Below, one piece after another: positions 58,489 to 64,000 of a DNA stretch of 64,000 nt. The stretch spans positions 77,374-141,373 of the forward strand of contig JAFVRR010000002.1 of assembly GCA_017504165.1 (NCBI GenBank), in the 5' to 3' direction. How positions within the stretch are numbered: position 1 is the first letter of the stretch; the number at the start of each line of letters is the position of its first letter. Origin of the DNA: Clostridia bacterium (GTDB lineage: Bacteria; Bacillota; Clostridia; Christensenellales; Borkfalkiaceae). The notes beneath the pieces are model-generated. The model was not told the DNA's origin. It saw only the letters and a program-made list of their open reading frames with translations, and made no database searches. The translations under genes were made by a program, and so were the position numbers.

Positions 58489-58962
58489 ATGATAGAGCAT
58501 CCTTTAAAACCACTATATAATAGCGAGAGTAAAACGCTAATACTTGGCAGTTTTCCGTCGGTAAAATCTAGGGAATTAAACTTTTTTTACGCCCACCCGC
58601 AAAATAGATTTTGGAAGGTTATAGCAAGTATATATAACTCGCCTTTGCCTACAACTATTGAAGAAAAAACCAAACTGATTTTAGATAATAATTTAGCGCT
58701 TTACGACGTTATTTATTCTTGCGAAATCCACTCTAGCGCCGATAGTACGATTAAAAACGTAACGCCGTCTAATTTAACTAAAGTTATAAAAAACTCTAAA
58801 ATAGACAGGGTGTTCGTCAATGGTAAAACGGCTGAATTTTACTATAAAAAGTATACGGAAAAAGCGCTTAATATAAAGGCGGAATGCTTGCCGTCAACAA
58901 GCCCTGCAAACGCTAATTTTACGCTAGAAAAATTAATAGAAAAATGGAAAATAATTAAATAG
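58489..58962 (+). CDS. DNA-deoxyinosine (hypoxanthine) glycosylase
   Basis: A 157-residue member of the uracil-DNA glycosylase superfamily. TLILGSFPSVKSRELNFFYAHPQNRFWKVI (16-45) contains the family's GSFPS motif 1 with the FYAHPQNRFW block, and LPSTSPANA (about 134-142) is motif 2. These features match the DNA-deoxyinosine glycosylase group, which cuts out deaminated adenine. The enzyme acts on cytoplasmic DNA. No SD is present; the leaderless promoter is adjacent. It neighbors further DNA repair genes on the other strand. Confidence 0.9.
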   Translation: MIEHPLKPLYNSESKTLILGSFPSVKSRELNFFYAHPQNRFWKVIASIYNSPLPTTIEEKTKLILDNNLALYDVIYSCEIHSSADSTIKNVTPSNLTKVIKNSKIDRVFVNGKTAEFYYKKYTEKALNIKAECLPSTSPANANFTLEKLIEKWKIIK

Positions 58963-58966
58963 TAAC

Positions 58967-58999
58967 AAGGAAAAGCAAAAATGCTTTTCCTTTTTTTTG
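58967..58999. terminator. bidirectional terminator between convergent repair genes
   Basis: An 11-bp stem AAGGAAAAGCA (58967-58977) pairs with 58982-58992 and is followed by TTTTTT. Confidence 0.85.
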
Positions 59000-59017
59000 C
59001 GATAAAAACTAATATTT

Positions 59018-59743
59018 TTAAAGCAGTTCATCCTTTTCGGGCATATTTATATGGTAGCGTTTTGGCATATAATTTTTCATAAGTTTAATGTTTTGCCTAC
59101 TTTTAATATTTACCGTTTGATAGTACGTTTTAAATAAAAAATTCACTTCGTCTTTAACTTTAAGCGGTGGTATTTTTTCATATACAATTTTACTCTCTTT
59201 TCCGTTATATGCGCAAAGTTTATTATACTTATAATCGTGCAGTATAAAGGGCATAGATGAGTACCTTTTTATAAAGTGGGGCAAGATTAAATCGCAAACG
59301 TCGTTATCGGGCGAAAAGGGGGCGTAGTATATACCTTCTTCCGTTTTAGAAAAGCGGATAAATCCCTTTAAATGATGTACTTCTTTTTGCACTTTTCTAA
59401 AGATTTCGTAAAAGGAATAAACTGAAGAATTTGCAAAGTTTTCACTAATATTATCGTTTGCGTTTACAGTTTCGCAAATATAGTTAAAAATTACGGTGTT
59501 TTTATTAGTTTCGCCACTTCTAAAGGCAAGTTTTATATGGTTATAAGAGTAGTTTAAAATCTTTCTTAGCGCCTTTTCAACTCGATTAGCCTTTTCGCCG
59601 TCGGTTTTTATTATTTTGATTTCTTCAAGGCAAGAAGTTTGGCAAGTATTAGTAAAAATAGACACTTGTTTATCCTTGTTTTTGTAACTTTCAAACACGG
59701 CGGTAAGCAAGTTTTCTAAACTGTTTTCTATTATATAAATCAT
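59018..59743 (-). CDS. DUF4130/TIGR03915-type DNA metabolism protein
   Basis: A 241-residue protein paired with the radical SAM gene upstream (one-base TAATG overlap). MIYIIENSLENLLTAVFESYKNKD opens the fold and the middle VHHLKGFIRFSKTEEGIYYAPFSPDNDVCDLILPHFIKRY (about 136-175) is the characteristic part. Families of this kind are thought to act with the radical SAM partner in DNA repair, with a uracil-DNA-glycosylase-like link. No known catalytic motif. Controlled by the LexA-type promoter at 61007-61061. Confidence 0.85.
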   Translation of the reverse strand: MIYIIENSLENLLTAVFESYKNKDKQVSIFTNTCQTSCLEEIKIIKTDGEKANRVEKALRKILNYSYNHIKLAFRSGETNKNTVIFNYICETVNANDNISENFANSSVYSFYEIFRKVQKEVHHLKGFIRFSKTEEGIYYAPFSPDNDVCDLILPHFIKRYSSMPFILHDYKYNKLCAYNGKESKIVYEKIPPLKVKDEVNFLFKTYYQTVNIKSRQNIKLMKNYMPKRYHINMPEKDELL

Positions 59744-60990
59744 TAGATTTCTCCTATTAAAACGCTCCTTAAAATTTCGGGCGAAGAGAACATTGATAGT
59801 TGAGTATAAGTCGGTTGATTTTTGTTTTCTAAAAGGCTTAATTTTATATCGTTTTCGCTTTTAAGACCTTTGTAGAATCCGTTAGTAGTAATAAAATTAA
59901 TTGCCCGTTTTAGCGGGATTTTCATTCGTTTTAAACCTTCTAAATCAATTTTGCCATACCGCCTTGCCGAAATTATTTTATAAGCACTTCTAAGTCCAAT
60001 ACCCGGCACGCGCGCAAGCATTTCTACGGGCGCAGTGTTAATTTCTACGGGGAAAAGTTCGGGGTGCGATAGCGCCCAAGCGCATTTGGGGTCGTAGTCA
60101 AGCGATAAATTGTCTTCTTCTGATATTAGTTCGTTAACTTTAAACCCGTAAAATCGGATAAGCCAATCGGCTTGGTAAAGCCTATGCTCGCGAAGTAGCC
60201 CCGCGCTTTCTTTAGGTAAAATATTAGATTTTAAATTCATAGGTATATACGAAGAATAGTAAACCCGTTTTAGCGAATATTTTTTGTAAAGCGCCTCGGT
60301 TAATTTTAAAATGTGTCCGTCTTTTTCGGGACTTGCGCCTATTATCATTTGCGTAGTTTGCCCAGCGGGTAAAAATCTACTTTTTATTGATTTGTTCCAT
60401 TGTTTTTCACCGCTTATCATAGAAATAGGGGAAAGTATTGCCTTTTTACTCTTTTGTGGCGCTAAAAGTTTTAAACTTTTTTCCGACGGAAGTTCAAGAT
60501 TGAAACTCATTCTATCTACGTATTCTCCCGCGCGCATAATTAGGTTAGTGTCTGCGCCGGGAATGCCTTTAAGATGAATATAACCCGTAAAATTATATAA
60601 TTTTCTTAACTTTATAACAGTTTCTAAAAGTAATTCCATAGTATAGTCGGCATTTTTATATACGGCGGAAGATAAAAATAACCCTTCTATGAAATTGTGT
60701 TTATAAAATTCCATAGTAAGTTCGCATATTTCGTTAGGTGTGGCAATGGCCCTAGGAACGTCGTTAGACCGCCTATTTACGCAGTATAAACAGTTGTATT
60801 CGCAAACGTTTGTCATTAGTATTTTAAGTAGTGAAACGCACCTACCGTCTTCGGTAAAAGAATGGCAAATTCCACCGTACGACGCGTTACCTATACCGCC
60901 GTTGTTTTTTCTATTGCTACCCGATGAAGAGCAAGATACGTCAAACTTTGCCGAGTCTACTAAAATTTTAAGTTTCTCTTCAGAAATCAT
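59743..60990 (-). CDS. radical SAM DNA modification/repair protein (TIGR03916 type)
   Basis: A 415-residue radical SAM enzyme with Cys63, Cys67 and Cys70 in NVCEYNCLYC, which bind the 4Fe-4S cluster. The N-terminus has a Gly/Ser/Asn-rich segment and SYGGICHSFTEDGRCVSLLKILMT. A C-terminal helix-hairpin-helix (MLARVPGIGLRSAYKIISARRYGKI, about 318-342) can bind DNA without sequence preference. It is paired with the DUF4130 gene as in many bacteria. GGGGTGA lies before the ATG. The promoter has two LexA-box-like palindromes, so it is likely an SOS gene. Confidence 0.9.
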   Translation of the reverse strand: MISEEKLKILVDSAKFDVSCSSSGSNRKNNGGIGNASYGGICHSFTEDGRCVSLLKILMTNVCEYNCLYCVNRRSNDVPRAIATPNEICELTMEFYKHNFIEGLFLSSAVYKNADYTMELLLETVIKLRKLYNFTGYIHLKGIPGADTNLIMRAGEYVDRMSFNLELPSEKSLKLLAPQKSKKAILSPISMISGEKQWNKSIKSRFLPAGQTTQMIIGASPEKDGHILKLTEALYKKYSLKRVYYSSYIPMNLKSNILPKESAGLLREHRLYQADWLIRFYGFKVNELISEEDNLSLDYDPKCAWALSHPELFPVEINTAPVEMLARVPGIGLRSAYKIISARRYGKIDLEGLKRMKIPLKRAINFITTNGFYKGLKSENDIKLSLLENKNQPTYTQLSMFSSPEILRSVLIGEI

Positions 60991-61006
60991 ATTTCACCCC
61001 ATATTG

Positions 61007-61061
61007 CGAACATTTGTTCATATTATAGCACAACAAATACAAAAAGTCAAACATTTGTTTG
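61007..61061 (-). promoter_or_regulatory. promoter with two LexA-box-like palindromes
   Basis: On the minus strand TTGACT (61050-61045), 17 bases and TATAAT (61027-61022). CGAACATTTGTTCA (61007-61020) matches the Bacillus LexA/DinR box (CGAAC-N4-GTTCG, last base differs) and lies just after the -10. CAAACATTTGTTTG (61048-61061), a perfect palindrome, touches the -35. LexA repression is likely for the first site; the second is a weak relative. Confidence 0.75.
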
Positions 61062-61084
61062 TAAAATGTTTTGTCATAATCCGT

Positions 61085-61112
61085 TTACTGTGTAATGGGG
61101 TAGATTTATAAT
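61085..61112 (+). promoter_or_regulatory. promoter of the baseplate-type gene
   Basis: TTTACT, 17 bases (GTGTAATGGGGTAGATT) and TATAAT, about 50 bases before the ATG at 61162, which has AAAGGAG. Confidence 0.6.
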
Positions 61113-61161
61113 AAAGTTGGGGAAATAGCGGTAGCGGACTAATATCCGTAAAGGAGATTTA

Positions 61162-62298
61162 ATGGACGTAAAAATTATTAATAAAAACGTCGTTCCTGAC
61201 CGAATAGTTTTGTACGAAGGGGACAGGGGAAGTGAAAATTTAGTGTTTAGTTCCTTAAAGGTTAACGACGGCGTCAATTTAGAAGTGTTAAGTGGATACC
61301 TAGAAATTGAAAGGGAAGACGGCAGTACCGATAGGTTTTTATTAGATAAAACCGTTGCGGATAATGCGGTTTATTTTACTTTGCCTATCGGCTTAGCATT
61401 GACGGAAAGGGCGGAAGTACTTTCTACTCAAGTGACGTTTGAAAACGAAAGCAAAACTATTGCTTATAGGACTAAAGTTTTCTATATAGACGTAAAGTAT
61501 TCCGTTGACGGCGAGAGTTCTTATGAGCAAGTTGTACCAAGCGTAATAACTCAACTTGAAACCAAACTTGAAAATGCGGTTGAATTTTGCGAAAATATCG
61601 TAGAAAATGGTGCAGAAGATATTAAAAATCAAGTATTACAAGAAATTGGCTCGGTTGTTGCCGATAGCGAACTTTCACTAGATAGCGATAAACCCGTGCA
61701 AAACAAGGTAATAACGCAAGCGCTAGATAATAAAGTAACTAGTTCAAACGTCACTTATAAAGCAGTATATGGAAGATACAATAGTCAAGATACTACTATG
61801 CCTATGGCTAACGCGACAGCAGATGAAACAGTCAGTTTAAATGGTTGTATTCCATATTATATTTTTGATAAAAATGGAAGTCATTTAAGAGTTAATACAC
61901 CTACAGCAGGTATTGATTGTGCAAACAAAAAATACGTTGACGATAAGTTTAGCGCCTTTTCGCCACTTCATCATTTTGTAATTATTCCGCCAGACTACGA
62001 TTGGACGTTTAATTTTTATATGGTTTTACCAAATAAAACGGAAGCGTTTAATACTTTAGCGGAGTTTTTAGATTATATTTCTGCGCTTTCGCCTATAAAT
62101 AGCGTAAAATATTTTGGCGGTCTTAATAGCGAAATGAATTTAGACCCGTATAGCGTAACCGATTTAAAATTTGAACTTGACGAGCAGGGTATGAATATTA
62201 TCGGCATAAATTTAGGCGGATATATTATACCTAAAGATACTATAGAGAGCGAAACAGGTGAAACTCAATTTATGTTTAGTGATACCGTAATTGCTTAA
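61162..62298 (+). CDS. phage baseplate upper protein (BppU)/tail fiber-like protein
   Basis: A 378-residue protein. Residues 1-120 fit the BppU N-terminal domain (MDVKIINKNVVPDRIVLYEGDRGSENLVF, then YLEIEREDGS..). The linker QLETKLENAVEFCENIVENG is coiled-coil-like, followed by SELSLDSDKPVQNKVITQAL (about 172-191), a common phage tail fiber segment. The last part is unassigned. The codons of about 61775-61930 are AT-richer than the rest, which suggests a mosaic origin of the receptor region. AAAGGAG lies before the ATG. No other phage genes are adjacent, apart from the next gene. Confidence 0.7.
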   Translation: MDVKIINKNVVPDRIVLYEGDRGSENLVFSSLKVNDGVNLEVLSGYLEIEREDGSTDRFLLDKTVADNAVYFTLPIGLALTERAEVLSTQVTFENESKTIAYRTKVFYIDVKYSVDGESSYEQVVPSVITQLETKLENAVEFCENIVENGAEDIKNQVLQEIGSVVADSELSLDSDKPVQNKVITQALDNKVTSSNVTYKAVYGRYNSQDTTMPMANATADETVSLNGCIPYYIFDKNGSHLRVNTPTAGIDCANKKYVDDKFSAFSPLHHFVIIPPDYDWTFNFYMVLPNKTEAFNTLAEFLDYISALSPINSVKYFGGLNSEMNLDPYSVTDLKFELDEQGMNIIGINLGGYIIPKDTIESETGETQFMFSDTVIA

Positions 62299-62308
62299 GG
62301 GGGTAAAT

Positions 62309-62746
62309 ATGTACGTATTAGCAAATAAAAAAACTAAAAAAGTTATAGAAATTTTAAATCAAAAACCCGTTAGTTTTTCAAGTAATTTAACGCTTTTAAA
62401 AGTTGATAAAATTCCCGATAAATTCGACTATTTAACCGTACAAAACGCGCGAGAAATTACCGATTATTATACGGTGGAAGAAATCGTTGACGATAAACCT
62501 ATAACAGTAGAAAAATCTAAAACTTATTTAACTTGCGACTTAACTTCAAACTTCAATAAAGAAAGAGTTTTAACTAGCGAGCAAAAGGAAAAGTTAAGAA
62601 GTGAAAAAATTGTAAAACTAATTCGCAAAAAATATTCAGTTGACGAAGAACTTGCAATTTTAAGACAAAAAGACAGTAAACCTAATAAGTTTAAAGAGTA
62701 TTTTAATTACGCTACGGAATGCGTAAATAAAGTTCCAAAAGATTAA
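62309..62746 (+). CDS. phage tail-associated protein, hypothetical
   Basis: A 145-residue protein: an N-terminal MYVLANKKTKKVIEILNQKP strand-rich domain and a charged helical C-terminus (RKKYSVDEELAILRQKDSKPNKFKEYFNYATECV). The AILRQKDSKPxEFxxYxxY ending is one seen in short proteins encoded after tail or baseplate genes in clostridial phages. The ATG at 62309 has GGGGGT eight bases upstream. It lies 10 bases after the baseplate-type gene, in one unit with it. Confidence 0.6.
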   Translation: MYVLANKKTKKVIEILNQKPVSFSSNLTLLKVDKIPDKFDYLTVQNAREITDYYTVEEIVDDKPITVEKSKTYLTCDLTSNFNKERVLTSEQKEKLRSEKIVKLIRKKYSVDEELAILRQKDSKPNKFKEYFNYATECVNKVPKD

Positions 62747-62781
62747 TATATTATTCTTTTTAAAAACCGACAGTTAAAAGA

Positions 62782-62810
62782 TTGACAATTTTTAAGTTAA
62801 ATATTAAAAT
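62782..62810 (+). promoter_or_regulatory. promoter of aspS
   Basis: TTGACA (62782-62787), 17 bases and TAAAAT (62805-62810). The leader is short and contains AAGGAG; no T-box is present. Confidence 0.75.
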
Positions 62811-62843
62811 AAACAATATATTATTAAACTTAAGGAGTTTATT

Positions 62844-64000
62844 ATGGCTGAATTTATGGGTGAACTTAGAAGAACCGATTACGCCGGCACTTTTAGAATT
62901 GAAAGCGTTGGTAAAGAAGTAACGGTTATGGGCTGGGTTCAAAAAAGAAGAAATTTAGGTAGCCTTATTTTCGTAGATTTAAGAGATAGAACTGGTATCG
63001 TTCAAGCGGTTTTTGACCAAGCGACTACGCCAAGTTTATTTGAAAAGGCGGAAAAAATTCGTTCGGAATACGTTTTGGCAATTTCCGGCGTTATAAGGGA
63101 AAGGGAAAACAAAACTGATAAAATCCCAACGGGCGCAGTAGAAATTTTAGCAAGCGACCTTAAAATTTTAGCAGAAGCGGACACTACACCTTTTGAAATT
63201 GTAGACGATACCGACGTTAACGAAAATTTAAGACTTAAATATAGATATCTTGACCTTCGTAGACCTTCACTTCAAAACAATTTAATCACTAGAAACACTA
63301 TTACTAAAGTTACTAGAGATTATCTTGACGAACTTGGCTTTTTAGAAATAGAAACGCCAATGCTCGGCAAATCTTCACCTGAAGGAGCAAGGGAATATTT
63401 AGTACCATCAAGGGTACACCCTGCGTGTTTCTACGCTCTTCCACAATCTCCACAACTTTATAAGCAACTTTTAATGATTTCGGGTTTTGATAGATACTAT
63501 CAAATTACTAAATGTTTCCGTGACGAAGACTTAAGGGCAAACCGTCAACCAGAATTTACACAAATCGACCTTGAAATGAGTTTCGTTGAAAAAATTGAAG
63601 ACGTTATTTATCCTGTTGAAGGTCTTGTTAAATCGGTGTTTAAGAAAACTTTAGGCATCGATTACGGCGACGCTCACTTTAGACAAATGCCTTATAAAGA
63701 GGCAATGGAAAGATACGGCTCTGACAAGCCTGACACTCGTTTCGGTTTAGAACTTGTAAACGTTTCAGACATTGCTAAAGAATGCGACTTTAAAGTGTTT
63801 ACCGACGCGCTTTCTATAGAAGGTCCTATCAAAGGTAGCGTTAGGGCAATTAATGCAAAAGGTTTTGCTTCTAAACTTTCTAGAAAGGATATTGACGCGC
63901 TTGTTGAATTCGTTAAGACTTTAGGCGCAAAAGGTCTTGCTTGGCTTTCATTCCCAGAAGGGGGCGAAATTAAAGGCTCTTTCTTAAAATTCTTAAACGA
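62844..64000 (+). CDS. aspS: aspartate-tRNA ligase, N-terminal part
   Basis: The ATG at 62844 follows TTAAGGAGTTTATT. The frame is open to the end of the window (about 385 codons). The N-terminal OB-fold anticodon domain (VTVMGWVQKRRNLGSLIFVDLRDRTGIVQ) is followed by the class II catalytic core: YRYLDLRRP, motif 2 CFRDEDLRANRQPEFTQIDLEMSF, and the bacterial insertion region beginning at FKVFTDAL near residue 315. Motif 3 lies beyond the window. Bacterial type; charges tRNA-Asp, or also tRNA-Asn if non-discriminating. Confidence 0.97.
   Translation, partial: MAEFMGELRRTDYAGTFRIESVGKEVTVMGWVQKRRNLGSLIFVDLRDRTGIVQAVFDQATTPSLFEKAEKIRSEYVLAISGVIRERENKTDKIPTGAVEILASDLKILAEADTTPFEIVDDTDVNENLRLKYRYLDLRRPSLQNNLITRNTITKVTRDYLDELGFLEIETPMLGKSSPEGAREYLVPSRVHPACFYALPQSPQLYKQLLMISGFDRYYQITKCFRDEDLRANRQPEFTQIDLEMSFVEKIEDVIYPVEGLVKSVFKKTLGIDYGDAHFRQMPYKEAMERYGSDKPDTRFGLELVNVSDIAKECDFKVFTDALSIEGPIKGSVRAINAKGFASKLSRKDIDALVEFVKTLGAKGLAWLSFPEGGEIKGSFLKFLN

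Noticed and set aside
62747..62843. T-box riboswitch upstream of aspS
   Set aside because: The gap is under 100 bases, has a normal promoter and SD, and lacks the T-box sequence and stem I.
1..64000. CRISPR arrays, rRNA genes, transposases, integrases and a replication origin
   Set aside because: No regularly spaced direct repeats, rRNA sequence, DDE/tyrosine recombinase gene or DnaA-box cluster was seen.

Overview
The window looks like chromosome from an AT-rich Gram-positive bacterium of the Bacillota, most likely an uncultured gut-type member of the class Clostridia. The evidence is a tetrahydrofolate riboswitch in front of an ECF folate transporter gene, a SpoVB/MurJ-type flippase, Gram-positive lipoproteins with lipoboxes, a LexA box of the Bacillus type and a fiber-degrading gene set. 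Genus is not decided by anything visible; Christensenellales-like clostridia are a guess.

Layout. 1-5 kb: tail of an unknown gene, an AEC-type permease, an esterase, a DUF421/DUF4363 membrane pair, a THF riboswitch with folT, and a flippase. 5-12.5 kb: housekeeping genes (LysM protein, comFC, secA, prfB, tsaD, a CDF metal exporter). 12.5-19.5 kb: an arginine regulon, made of a polar amino acid ABC transporter and argG-argH-argF. Both transcription units sit behind TTGNCA-17-TATTAT type promoters and clusters of ARG-box-like sequences. 19.6-24.4 kb: a ROK-family protein, a GH94-like glycoside phosphorylase and a phosphoglycerate-mutase-like phosphatase. 24.5-24.8 kb: a 287-bp MITE-like hairpin element. 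24.8-31 kb: an aldo/keto reductase-SDR-unknown operon, a ferritin-like protein, a small membrane protein and an SPFH/stomatin protein.

31-54.5 kb is one large glycan-use locus. An AraC regulator is divergent from a sugar ABC transporter (binding protein and two permeases). These are followed by secreted or lipid-anchored repeat proteins, a DUF4838 protein, a 46-residue peptide gene, a TIM-barrel glycosidase-like protein, an AGE-family epimerase, an SGNH esterase and a GH3 glycosidase. No ATPase for the importer is present, as is usual when a shared MsmK-like ATPase is used. 54.8-58 kb is an AT-richer accessory island with a two-gene RloAB/AbiL-like defense pair and a lipoprotein, next to tRNA-Ser(GGA). 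58.5-61 kb holds DNA repair genes: a deoxyinosine glycosylase and a LexA-controlled radical SAM/DUF4130 pair. 61.2-62.7 kb holds two orphan phage-baseplate-type genes, and the window ends inside aspS.

Most unusual points: (1) the amino acid binding protein at 12.96 kb has its two lobes in reversed order, a circular permutation; (2) three ~160-nt intergenic elements share a core but have different terminal arms that pair within each copy, which suggests a structured RNA or cruciform family; (3) several promoters lie so close to the start codon that the transcripts must be leaderless; (4) two LexA-box-like palindromes bracket one promoter; (5) a translation-coupled 46-residue peptide gene sits inside the glycan locus.
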